Shown: piece by piece, positions 1-10,683 of the stretch | Numbering within the stretch: the first letter of the stretch is position 1 | How the letters are laid out: each line of letters starts with the position of its first letter | Source: Stereum hirsutum FP-91666 SS1 | Taxonomy: Eukaryota > Basidiomycota > Agaricomycetes > Russulales > Stereaceae | Reading direction: 5' to 3' | DNA length: 64,000 nt | NCBI RefSeq assembly: GCF_000264905.1 | Contig: NW_006763151.1 | Location: 555,643-619,642 of the forward strand | Translations under genes and position numbers: made by a program | Notes under the pieces: model-generated | Seen by the model: the letters and a program-made list of their open reading frames with translations, nothing else | Told to the model about the DNA's origin: nothing | Database searches by the model: none

Positions 1-330
1 AACATGCTGTTTCCCCTCGCCATCGAAGCCGAAGATCGAGCCGTCCGCCCCTCTCAACGCCGCAGACTGAGACGATACGCGACCCTGCTTGCGAAACGAC
101 GGTGACATTCCGGTTAGGTTGTAGATGGCGTGCATCTCGGCGTGCATCGACACTGGCTTCCGGTGTCCTCGCGTGCGCACTTCGGCGCCATCGTAGTGTG
201 GGCGGTGGTGATTGTGGCCCGTAGATATGATCTTGCCGCCCTTGACGAGAACAGCACCGAGCGTGTACGACATAGGGCTCTTGGAAGCTGCATCAGCGCA
301 GGAGGACAAGTAGAACTGTGACTTGTTCAT
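1..330 (-). CDS. CMP/dCMP deaminase-like protein, 3' end cut by window edge
   Basis: The frame is open from ATG at 330 to the window edge, 110 codons with no stop. The protein starts MNKSQFYLSSCADAASKS. It then has GAVLVKGGKIISTGHNHHRP, the usual first strand pair of cytidine/deoxycytidylate deaminase folds. After that comes SMHAEMHAI, the H-A-E motif that supplies a zinc ligand and the catalytic Glu in this family. The second zinc motif (PCxxC) would lie beyond the window. Family assignment rests on the HAE motif and the preceding beta-hairpin. The substrate (free nucleoside, dCMP or RNA) cannot be told. Upstream exons are possible because the start is inferred only from the first ATG. Confidence 0.7.
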   Translation of the reverse strand, partial: MNKSQFYLSSCADAASKSPMSYTLGAVLVKGGKIISTGHNHHRPHYDGAEVRTRGHRKPVSMHAEMHAIYNLTGMSPSFRKQGRVSSQSAALRGADGSIFGFDGEGKQHV

Positions 331-3300
331 GTTAAAGATATGAACGAAAATCTGGGCTGAGGAAAGATTGGACAAGGCAACTGATTAGCGATATTGTGGT
401 TAAACGGTGTGACAGGAAGTGACGCTGTCATCATTCGCCGCCACCTCACTTGTTCTGCTCTACCTCAATCCAATACGCCCTATCAAGCCTGAGGCCTGAA
501 TACATACGATTGCCCTCCGGGCGCGACCTGGTCCTTTGTCCTCTATTAAATCGTCAACCGTTCCTACGTCCTCTTGTTTTATTTGTATGGCACGCGTACA
601 TGAAAAAGTCATGCGAGTTCTCTTGGAGTTCTCATTACACCACAGAAACACAGAGAACTAAGAAGTCACTTCAATGCAGACCATGTACGAAAGCGAGATC
701 AGTGACTCAAAGGATAATACTCTCAGTCTCCGACAGGTGTTAGTAGTATTTTTCAACTCTGACCATACCTCCTACAAAGTAATATTGATGCAGGCGGGCC
801 ACTGCCGCGCCAGGGCTGCGCAAGCTCCGCCCAGCCGCTTCGTGGCCCGAAGTGGTTTTGTCAACCGATAAAATCTTGAACAACTCTCAGTAATCAGTAC
901 TCAGTGATAGTGCTTATATGGTCTATCAGGAAAGCTTCACCAGCAGCCCAAGTCAATAGGCACACTCAGAATTGTTTTAGACCATTGTTTCGATGTATTA
1001 CCCCACACCATCCGACTACATAGGCCCAACTACAAGGATCTATACAGCAAAAACAGAGCATCTCGAATTGAACAGAAAATACCTTAGACGCCAACTCCTC
1101 GGACAATGCACTCCGAATCGCGCTCTCCTCCAACATATCGGAGATGATTTTCACACCGCTCACCTTCGTCACAGAGTGCGTTCGGGATTTGAATTTTCTT
1201 TGAATCACGTTGTCGGAATGTGTGGTGACAACGATAGAGGCGACTGTACCTTTGACGGAGGCTGGGCTTTGGAGTATTGAGGGTGTATGGGTGCAACATA
1301 ACACTTGCTAGAACAGCGTTATGTGGCACATAACATGGGTTTCACTCCTATCAGAAAGGTGTTAGTTGATGTTTGTTGGAGGCGCCTACGGCGCCACACG
1401 TGTAGTTGGAATCATAATGCTCCATCCAGAGGCCATTGCTATCCTCTGGATCGTAACACTTGACCTTGCCGTTGCTGCCATACAAGTTGCCTCAGTGATC
1501 TGAGACGCCGAGGGCGTAGTTATTTGTCACTGAGGGAGCGCCAAAGAGCTATGTAGAGGGTAAGTGTCAGATGTCGGACATATGAAATGGCAAAAAGTTG
1601 AGTGAAAGCAGAAAATAGCCGAAATACGTACTGCGAATGATCCAGGAGTATCGTAAGCAGGCGCGGAGAGCCAGGAGAGGAGTACAAATAGATAGACTTA
1701 CCGGTGACGGTGGACGATGCCACTGGATCGGCTACGAGACCCCTCTGCACCATATCTAGCAAAAAGAATTCTCATCAGCATCCCCCCAATGAGCCCTGCG
1801 ACACCATTTTCTTTTTTATGTCAGATCCAGACATCCACCACTCACCTCTTTTGAAGGTCCACAGCCACCAAATTAGACCACACCGCCCCTCTCCCTCATA
1901 CATCAGCGTACTTATATCCCAGACCGAGGCTCCGTTGCGTCAGACAGGGTAGGGCCCACGAATCGGGCGAGACGGGCTTGGTACGCTTGTCATCCCGGAT
2001 GCGAGTGGTGAGTGAGACGGGAGAGGAGGGGGGACAATTGATTTCTGTGGGTCGGGAATTCGGTAGGGTTAGGCAAGGTGAATTACGCGGAGCAGAGGAG
2101 AGGGAAAGGAGTAAAGAGAGAGGAAGAGAGAGAGAAGAGAGGAGGGGAGAGAGAGGAGAAGAGAGAAGAGACGCACCGTGTAATCTCGCCCGGTCTACAG
2201 TTGAGCTCGTAGCAGATCTCGAGCAAAAAAACGCACAGGCTAGGAAGGTGCCGTCCGCGCCTGGAGGAGGAGGAACAATTCCCCGCGTGAGCGGTTTACA
2301 TTGTGGCGCGCGTCTGGTGAGAAGAGCGAGGAGGGTGGTGGCGAACTGGAGGTTGGAGCGGTCGAGGACGTTTGTCTCCGTGAGCATCTGTGTGTGTGAA
2401 TTATTTTGCGCGCCATACGTGTTGTTTGGGTAGGACAAGGGGGAAGAAGCGGAGAGCAGGAGGATGAGACCGTAGAGGGACTTGATGATTATCACATCAA
2501 TCAATGAAACAAATATACAGAGGACAACGGGAACACACCACTGCACAGCTGAGACCGTGGAGGTGAGAGAGCATTTGCTGCCAAGAGTTGCAGTGCGTGT
2601 TCGCGGAAGACGATGCTGGTCATAGTAGACAGCGAGAACTAGGATATAGATCAAAAGTAATGCTACTGATATAGGGGAATTGGGGCTCTCATAAGATATA
2701 CGCACCTTGACCTGGCTGGACATTAAATAACTGTTATGTATGAGCAGGATGAGCGACTCGGCGATACCTGTCGTCCACAATGCTCACGATGAGGGACGGA
2801 GAGCAGCACTGTCAACGTACCAGAAGTACCCGACCGGAAAATACGGGCCTTGCCGGACTCCTTTCCCTTGACTGCCAGCGTTGGCGACATTCTCGAGAAA
2901 CAAGAAAGAGATGGGAAGAAAGTCGTGGTACGCAGCGTCGATGAACTTCAAAAAAGGTTTAGTGAAGGAGTCGTCTTTGCAGTGAGAGTCTGAGACACGA
3001 GCAAGAGATGGGTATGACGTCGGGAACCGCACCACTACTGTTTGCCGAGCTCTGGAACGGGCAGCGTGGGAGATGCAAATTACCCCGTTTTGGAAGGCGA
3101 GTAGCGATTTCGTCCACGTCCACAACCTGCTCCTAAACGGACCAGGTATAACCATACCGTTCCGCCGAACACCTTTTGACGCCAAACATTTATAAAACTG
3201 GTGAATACTCTCGATAAGACGTTTCTCTGTTCATGCTCATCTCAAAGCGACCGCTCGTGGTGTCACACGCTGTCACATCACAGACAGGTTGGGAACCGCA

Positions 3301-3702
3301 GGTTCTCTTTAGGTTTTCTTCCTATGACAGTTTCTTTTTTTTCATCTTCTTGCTTTCGATCCACTTGATTGATTGGTAGGTTACCTGGCACCAAGGTCCT
3401 AGGTGAACCCACAAATATCGAGTCAGAATCCTTCACGCGTCCAATCGCACTCAGCTATCGGTAGTATCCTATCGGGTGGCAAAAACTATGCAGACTGAGG
3501 TATCACGAAAAGGTGTCATGGGGCATGTGTGGCCACATAACCAAGTGTTTGCGTGTTACAAACCCGTTTCGTTGGCGAATGATCCTACCAATCCTGGTCC
3601 AAGCACAAGGCCGGAAACGCCGCACCCTTGCAGTCCCGACCGACCTGAGACGACATATAATTCAGGACTTGACCAACGGCTGGACTCTGCCCTCGTTCGA
3701 CC
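331..3702. other. Unresolved stretch; probable minus-strand membrane-protein exons at about 1.4-3.2 kb
   Basis: No complete gene could be assembled. The minus strand between about 3189 and 1896 holds long open stretches with hydrophobic segments. One around 2640-2700 reads ALLLIYILVLAVYYDQH. A second around 2450-2540 reads VPVVLCIFVSLIDVIII, followed by a Ser/Leu/Pro-rich tail. A splice pair near 2781-2820 would join an exon ending PVGYFW to one beginning GIAESLILL. This suggests a multi-pass membrane protein in the style of agaric lineage-specific families, but frames and start are uncertain. A purine-rich tract (GAGA-type) lies at about 2080-2170. Nothing recognisable is seen at 331-960 or 3190-3440. 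Confidence 0.25.
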
Positions 3703-4823
3703 ATGCCCGCCATCGTGAAACTGCTCGAGCATCCGACCGGTCAACCCATCTCCTTGATCTACACCTTGCAATATTCTGATGCATCAAATTTTCCGACTCA
3801 CAGATATCCAAATCGTTGAATGTGCCGCTCTTCTCTCGAAAGCGCTTGAGGGAGGTTCGTGGTGTCCCGTCATAGTTATCTGATCGGATAACCAAGGATA
3901 TACCCTGATCCTCCACATTCCACAGATGTAACCATCCGTGCCATGACTGGCGGCCGGGAAGAGCTCGCTCCTGCTCTCTTCCGCGCAATGCTCCGCGCTG
4001 GCTCGCTTGGAGGAAAATTCCATGTTGTTTCAGACGAGGTGTCCGGGCAGATCACCACGGTGGCGATCTCATTTGCTCCTGGAGGCGGCTTATTCGATAG
4101 GTCAGTCTGCATAATGCCATTCGTGCCTCCCATCATCTATCACTGCTCAGAAGTACTAACAGGCCATTTTCTCTCAGAGTAGACCAGCGCGAGGCTGGCT
4201 GGAATGATTTCTTTGCATCATTGTCTCACGAGACCCAAACATGGTGGCGTACGACAGTGAGATATCCCAGTTGTCTTGATGGAATGGCCCTCGGTACTAA
4301 TTCGTGTAGCTCGGTAAAGATTACGCAGATGCGATTCATGCGATACTAGGCAATCATGTATGTCTTCTCGATTTCTAGATGGACTTGACTGTTACTAACC
4401 TACCCGATTGACTGCCCTGCTCGAAGTACAACAATCGTTGGCAGATCAACGTCCTCGCCACACATCCAGAGCGCCAACGGAATGGTTATGCCACGGCGGT
4501 CATACAGGCTGTGTGCTCTCTGGTGTGTATCTTTCGTGCATGCAGTTCCTGTCCAATCGTCACTCACCACCCTACTCCAACACACAGGCCGCAAAGGATA
4601 AAACTGTACTTGCACTAACAACTCAGAACGAACGAAATGTCGGTTGCGTTCCATGGCTTTGCTGCTTGCAGAAGTGACCTAACCTATCTTCATTCGGGAC
4701 TTACCGCAGGCACAGTTCTACCAGCACCGAGGCTTTTCTATTGTAGGAACGACAGAAGTCAATGCACCGACTGGTCCGTGGACACAATACGTCGTGCTTT
4801 GGGACCCGAACGTGCCTTCCTGA
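3703..4823 (+). CDS. GNAT-family N-acetyltransferase
   Basis: An eight-exon model (3703-3739, 3804-3854, 3926-4100, 4178-4256, 4310-4357, 4427-4522, 4588-4638, 4710-4823) gives 216 residues with consistent splice phases. The N-terminus MPAIVKLLEHPTDIQIVECA, the block IRAMTGGREE and the later AMLRAGSLGG match the layout of fungal GNAT proteins. The acetyl-CoA-binding motif A is WQINVLATHPERQRNGYATA, containing the Q/RxxGxG/A signature (QRNGYA). The end, AQFYQHRGFSIVG, is the usual beta-bulge and final helix. It should transfer acetyl from acetyl-CoA to an amine. The substrate is unknown. The first donor (GTCAAC) is the weakest junction. Confidence 0.85.
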
Positions 4824-5247
4824 CGAACGGCCGCAATCTCGCATTTTCTCCGGTATAAATCATGTACATTACATGGTATATTACTACATGCAATATAAAT
4901 ATCACGAGCAACCCTTCTTACCGAACCCCCCTTAACGCAAAGCCCTCGTACACAATAAGCAATCTGAGCCGCTCTGCCAGTATCATAGTAGTACTACTAT
5001 CAACAACTTCCTACATAATCTAATAGGCATCGTCAAGGCATCACTCTAAGTCCAGTTGAACGAGCTGCGCGGAATGGGATAGAAAAAATGAAAGCAAAGC
5101 GAAGATAAAGCGTGCCAAGTTCACAGATATATGCTCGGCCTTCATGTAGCGAGAGTAAAGGGAGATCATACAGCTTGATGGTACGACTGCGGGAAAGCTA
5201 ATAGTCTGAGTCTGAGTGTTAGAGTAGTATGTCATGTTTAACAATCC
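4824..5247. other. Intergenic, convergent 3' ends
   Basis: This is the space between the GNAT gene and the minus-strand Ser/Pro-rich gene, both ending here. It is AT-rich with no convincing coding frame, so it probably holds the two 3' untranslated regions. Confidence 0.6.
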
Positions 5248-6613
5248 TCAGTCATGACCTGTTTCTGCATTCGTTCGTCGTGGAGTTGAAAACTGCGTTT
5301 GCCTGCAATGCATACGATGAGATAACGACAAGGCTATTCGATTCCCTGGACACGATTTATAACGAAGTGTACACATACTCATAACATCGCTCTCCATTTC
5401 ATCAGTCTCGGCAACCAAGGCGTGATCACCAAACTCTTGCCCAGCAGGTAACTCCATAAGCTCATCGCTCTCCCCGGTTTCCTGAGACTCAAGCGACGAG
5501 CTCAAACTATCCAAAGACGTCTCTGTCTCGTCTACCCTACGGTTCCGACTCGTGAACGCGCGCCTCCTGTACCTTCTCGTCAGAGTCATCAACTCGACGA
5601 TACTCAGATCGAACTCGGGTGGAAATAACGGATGGTTGAGCGCCGGGAGCGCCATCGAGGCTCTGTCGAGGGGATGACCAATGATCGGGGTAGAGGTGGC
5701 ATTGGAAGACGAAGTAGCGGTTCCGAGTACGAGATTAGACGACGACGTAAATGCGGAGTCGGATATCGGGTCGGAGTTCGTGGTGGATCTGAGCCAGCGA
5801 AGCGTCTCGTTGCTAGTGATCCCAGCACGCAGAGCTGAGGATGGGGATGGGTAAAATGATGGGGTCGGCGAAACAGGCGACGGGATGATTGGCTGCGTAG
5901 AGCGATAACTGGCCGGACGCCGTAGCGAGAAATAGTCGGTGGGACCTTGGAGGGATAAGGCAGGGCTGGTATCCTCAAGATGGCTTCCGGTGCCATCGAT
6001 CGTGCGTGGTACGTTTAGTGGCGAGTCGGAGGGTGACGATCGTGGAGAGTAAGGAGAAGGCATGAGCCGTACGAAACCATTTGGGCCTATAGAGAAGGGT
6101 ATCGTGCTCTTCACATCGACGGCTCCTTCTGCGTGTCTCGTTCGTAGCCTGTGGCTGAGCTCGGGACGTGTTGGAGATGGAGGTTCGTGAGGTGAAAGAT
6201 TCGACGGGATATATAGCGAAGACGTGAATACGAAGGACTCGGGAGTTGGAGTTGGTGGTGACGAAAATAACGCATGGGTTGAATTTGAGGAGGAAGCAAG
6301 AGGACTCGAATTGTCCATAGAGCCTGCAGCAGCGAGCTTTATGGGTTGCGGATGAGGATGGCCTGAAAGAGAGAAGGACCGATGGTCAGATCAGTCAAGA
6401 ATTATATCCAGCGGATGGCCAGACCTGCATACTCACAGGAAGGTCTTCTATGCCGGTGCACGGTGCGAGCAAGCGAAATCGGTGGGACTCCGTGTCTCTC
6501 CGGGCGTAATCGCAGGCCAATCCTGGAGTTATCTCGCTGCAGTTGGCGCCTACTGGAAGTCCCTTGTCCCGAGGACCTACATGCGAGGCTTTTCGTATAA
6601 CCCATTAGAACAG
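5248..6613 (-). CDS. Ser/Pro-rich hypothetical protein, 5' end unresolved
   Basis: Three exons are supported: 6437 to about 6613, 5379-6362 and 5248-5302. They are separated by 74- and 76-nt introns with GT-AG ends and matching phases. The largest exon contains ATG at 6318 (MDNSSPLASSSNSTHALF), but the frame stays open upstream to the acceptor at 6362. The junction to the next exon (LARTVHRHRRPSC) keeps frame, so the ATG at 6318 is probably internal. The protein is low-complexity, rich in Ser, Pro and Thr, with a short basic patch (MTLTRRYRRRAF). No domain was recognised. It could be the cytoplasmic tail of a membrane protein, since hydrophobic frames lie just upstream at 6690-6900, but those exons could not be joined with confidence. 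Confidence 0.5.
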
Positions 6614-7473
6614 CTCCCACCTGCTATACAAAGACCAACAACGTGTGTTCGCCGTTTTTATATAGGAATAAGACACCACCTCATCGAAGGGCCGATATTC
6701 GCCAGCAATGGTCCCAACGTTGAATCGCGCTGGCGCGCGATTGTCCACAGAACGGCATACGATTCACCGAACATTCATGTTGGTGTAAAGATAGCATAGA
6801 AAGGTGGCCTTCTTCGATGGGAACGGCGCTGCGAGGACTGACATAAATGACGGTAATGAGAAAAGAACAGGCCGTGATACCTGGAAGCATGCACATCCAG
6901 AAGCCAGCGGGAACGTCGCGAGGCAGTCAGGCTGTCATTATTTCGAGGATGAATGTCGCCGTTTGGGGGCAGGCGTTGCTCACGTAGAGCAGGTGACGAG
7001 GCCAATGTAGATTCCACGCTTGTTACGGCAACTCTACGGGTCTGAGATCGGACGCTCTTTGCCAAACATGCCGCAGCCTCAAATCTTTGGGGAACAGGCT
7101 TCAGCTTGATCTGTATTGCGCCCTAGATCACTGAAAACGTTTAATAGAAAATAATCAGTCCCGATGACGCAGATAGAAAAGTGGAAACGGTGGACCGCCG
7201 ACGTACGAACTCATTGCCTCAAACCCTCTCCAACTTCGCATCACTCTGGAGGATCGGCTTGGACGGGGGCACGTATTAATTCACAACCGGTCGGAATATA
7301 AGCGGGGAGTTCTGTCCTCTAAAGCACGTTCGCATTACCCTCAAAAGAACACCATAAGATATATCGTCCAGAAGAACGTGCAACCAACTCCCACATCTTC
7401 CCCTCTCCTCTCTACACGCCACTCAGTGGGTCACACCTGCCCACCCAATCACACCTCTCGACCAGGTCCCCAT
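6614..7473. other. Unresolved region, possible 5' exons of the Ser/Pro-rich gene
   Basis: On the minus strand, 6690-7060 contains a frame reading ACPQTATFILEIMTA, a stop codon, then FWMCMLPGITACSFLITVIY. This looks like two membrane helices interrupted by an intron or a stop. Several GT-AG combinations are possible and none gives a clean gene. An ATG with a short open start (MSSYVGGPPFPLFYL) lies near 7210. From 7210 to 7473 no coding signal is seen. Confidence 0.25.
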
Positions 7474-8963
7474 CTACCACTTCTTCCCCTTCGCCTGTTC
7501 CTCAGCCAACCTCTGCTGATCCGCGATATACTTCTTCACATTCACCCAAGACTCCTTGAACGTCACCGGTTTCGCATTCGCGTCTACGATGCGGGGAGCG
7601 ATGCCGCATATCTTGCGAACGGAGGGGATGCGGAGGACCGCGTTCTGGGCAGCGATGAGGGCGATGGAAGTGAATACTTGTAGGTTTACGCCCTGGTAAT
7701 TTGGGAGGTGGTATCGAGAATAAAGAATGGAGAAGTCCGCCGCGGAAGAAAACAGTCGCGGGTGGAAAAGGTGATGAGTGCTCAGTGCTGCTCACGAGCT
7801 GGGGAAAAGGTAACTTACAATAGGAAGAGAACCCATGAACCAGATACCAGCTACGGAGGCAACACGGAAGAAGTTTATCATGTTGGCCATTGTCTCACGG
7901 TTGGCCGACATATCCTGCTGGGAGAACTATACCTGACAACGTTAGGTCTGTAGTCAGAACAAGCGAATAAGCCAATACTTACATGAAGTTGGACCTGCAT
8001 AAGCAACGCAGAAGCGATGGGCAGAATATAATACGGGTCGACCGCGGTCAGGTCCGGCATCATCTCTAGCCCGCTCCACTTCATCTGCTCCAGGGGCGCC
8101 TGGCACAGATTCCTCGTCCCAAAGAACAACCCTAGCTGGAGCGGTAGCTGAACGAACGGCATCGCAAGCATGGGGAACATGTTAACGTTGGCCTTCTCAT
8201 ACAGCTTTTTCTGCTTGACCGCAACCCTCTGCACGGCGAGAGGATCCTTGTTCGGTCCTGTCGACAAGGCCGTCAGCTCGTCGCGCAATTTGAGGAGCTC
8301 GGGTTGGTGAGGTGCAAGACGAGCTGAATTTTGTTGTGAGGTGATGAATAGAGGAAGAATGAGAATACGTGTGACGGCAGTGCCAGCGACGATGGTCCAG
8401 AACCATGGTAGGTGAAAGGTGACGTTTAGAGATTCGTAAAGCCAATAGCAAAACCCGGTGGGCCACCAGGAAGAGAAACCAAGTGCGGCGAGGTCGCCAT
8501 GTTGGAGGGGGGTCAAGGCAGATGTAAGGGTGTCGATGGAAGACGCATCGGAAAGAATGGAGGGATCGGTGATTGGGGATGAGGAAGTCAATGTCTCGGA
8601 GAGGGATTCTGATGGTGGGACTGCATCGATCGCTACAGAAGATACGGGTTCGAGCTCTGTCGGCTGGGACACGGATTCAGGTACTGGTGCTGCCGCTGGT
8701 GGAGGTGTGGGTTTTGATGAGGAGAATCCCCAGATATTACGGGACGTGATGGGTGTAAGCACGAGTCCATGGACTGGAAGTTTCCTGACGCGCTTCGGAG
8801 CGTTAGTACGGACTAGTCATAGTGCACATCCTCACTTGACCTGGCCAACAACTTTGGTACAATGATGGTCATCCCCAAAGGCCAACTTGCTCGTCCCGAG
8901 TCTACCTAGCCTGACAGTTCCAAACCACGAACGATTGGCCTGACCTCCAATTTGACCGGACAT
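7474..8963 (-). CDS. OXA1: Mitochondrial inner-membrane insertase OXA1
   Basis: The four-exon model (8836-8963, 7983-8784, 7819-7926, 7474-7692) encodes 418 residues, phases consistent. The N-terminus MSGQIGGQANRSWFGTVRLG is rich in Arg, Gly and Ser with no acidic residues, as expected of a mitochondrial targeting peptide. A Ser/Pro/Glu linker follows. The YidC/Oxa1 core starts near residue 160: the first helix (LPWFWTIVAGTAVTRILILP), a cytosol/matrix loop (QQNSARLAPHQPELLKLRDE), then NMFPMLAMPFVQLPLQLGLF and ASVAGIWFMGSLPI. The basic C-terminus (NVKKYIADQQRLAEEQAKGK) fits the matrix ribosome-binding tail of Oxa1. It inserts mitochondrially encoded proteins into the inner membrane. It is divergent from the DUF202 gene at 9443. 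Confidence 0.93.
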
Positions 8964-9442
8964 TGGCCATAACCACCATTGTAGACGTCTTGGCCAGATG
9001 AAGTGAATGATACTCCTACGAACGACATACCTGTGTACCGAGCGTCGAAATTAATCGCGCTCGAGGGCTCACGAAGAGACGTGGTGCGGCCCTGTTCACG
9101 GAATCATCGCGTTTTAGACTAGTTAGGACAGAGAGCAAAATGCCACGCACCTGTGACCCAATATACGTGTCGTCCCCAGCATTCTTGGAGGCGATAATGT
9201 AAAAGACTTTTGGGAGGAGGAAGCGTTTATTTCAACTGACGAAACTCGAAAGAAATTCGGCTCTGACCGGCGTTTGCCGGGAGATTTATGTGGCGACCTG
9301 CGCCACACCTCTCCTTCTTTTCAACGTTCATGCCCGCCTGCAGCCAGCAGGTGTTCAGGACTCGTTGCGCTCCTCGTCCTGATCTCTTCAGGGTCTTATT
9401 GCAGATAGGAATATACATCTTACTAGACCTGCGTGGCTTACA
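8964..9442. other. Shared divergent promoter region
   Basis: This interval of about 480 bp separates the start codons of OXA1 (minus) and the DUF202 gene (plus). No convincing coding frame is present. It must hold the promoters of both genes, so the two may be co-regulated. No TATA box is obvious. Confidence 0.5.
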
Positions 9443-10055
9443 ATGTCTACCGTTGGAGGTCACAGGTACAGGTGAGTATCGCCTACTCCTCCACACTGTT
9501 GATACCCACCGTTCATGACTTTCCGGTCACAGAGGACATCGAGCCGAATCATTTGTTGCAGATGTCGATGAATTGATAGAGGTCCGGGCGCGACAGCGCA
9601 CATTCAACGGGGCATACTCCCGTACAGCGTTAGGCAATCTGGGCTACTCCCTGGCAATTCTCAAGCTCTTTGATAGAAGGTTTTATCGCAGTGCGTATGG
9701 TCTCTCTATCCCCTTCCTCATAGATATATACTCATGCAATTCAACCATCCGAATGTGTTCAGTCGGCCTTCTTTACGCCGTCCTCGCCGCGCTTCTCTTC
9801 GTCTGTTCTTTCCTCCGCTCACGCCACTCCCAGCACGATTTTGCCGACAAATACAAGCCCTCTTCCAATGACTGTTGTGATGACGCTAAGACGCAGGAAA
9901 GGTTAAGAGCGCTCAGAGTTATTAAGACGAAGGGACAAGAGAACGAACGGAACTTTGGGCGACCCTTCGTGACGGCGGGATGGATCGTGGTGGCGGTTAC
10001 GGGCGTGGTGGCGGCAGTGGAGATTGCTTTGGTAGTGTTGATTTTGAAGTATTGA
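9443..10055 (+). CDS. DUF202 (YidH-like) three-helix membrane protein
   Basis: Exons 9443-9471, 9533-9690 and 9763-10055 join in phase to 159 residues. The block RARQRTFNGAYSRTALGNLG matches the DUF202 signature (RTxxAWxRTAL-type) at the start of the domain. It is followed by SLAILKLFDRRFYRIGLLYA and then the hydrophobic stretch AVLAALLFVCSFL. A charged loop (YKPSSNDCCDDAKTQERLRA) and a last helix (TAGWIVVAVTGVVAAVEIAL) complete the usual three-helix layout. Yeast relatives sit in the vacuolar membrane, but biochemical function is unknown. The start was chosen because the short first exon has a good donor (GTGAGT) that restores frame. Confidence 0.85.
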
Positions 10056-10683
10056 AGATGTTTTTTTTCGGGCTGGAATACGGGCGAGATGGCTGGGGGA
10101 AGCCGTGTTCATAGAGTACGTCTGCGCTTATGTTCAATGTTGTCATTTATACTCCTTACTTACCTGCAATGCTCGTCGTCTAGTCTTATCCAGGAGAACC
10201 TATTTTATTTGCCACTGCGAGGTTATTGCGCTAAAATTCTCATAATCCTGATTTTCAGCACCCATCCCTCTCTAAACGATATCTGCGAAGTTGCCCTCCG
10301 TGTGTGGCAATTTCAGTGGCCCATGCGAGGTACTCTGCACCGCACCGTCCAGTTCTTTCTTCTCCTCGGTCTATGATAGTAGGGTGGGGTTTACGGAGCG
10401 GTCTGCACGTTGGAAAGTCTGCTGCGTGTCTCGTTATTCTCACGCTCGCCACACACCCGTTGTAAATATCAGCATACCCAAGAGTAAACAGGAGCGGACG
10501 CTTCCATCTGGCTCCATGACCAGCTGCCTTTATTCACCCGGGGCAACAAGAACGGTCTACTTCAGACTGCTAGCGTTACACGCATACAAAGAATTTGGAA
10601 CATGAGTAGACAATTCTCCACCGAGGCAAAAGTCCTTCCGTTTGCTAACTTGCCCTTTTCGGGCCCGACCCAACATCCCTAAA
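10056..10683. other. Intergenic, convergent 3' ends
   Basis: This lies between the DUF202 gene (plus) and the first DUF6535 gene (minus). Only short open frames without splice support are present. Nothing was recognised. Confidence 0.5.

Noticed and set aside
2400..2435. A 31-nt intron in the unresolved membrane-protein region
   Set aside because: Too short for splicing in this group, where the shortest supported introns are near 50 nt. Probably read through or not coding.
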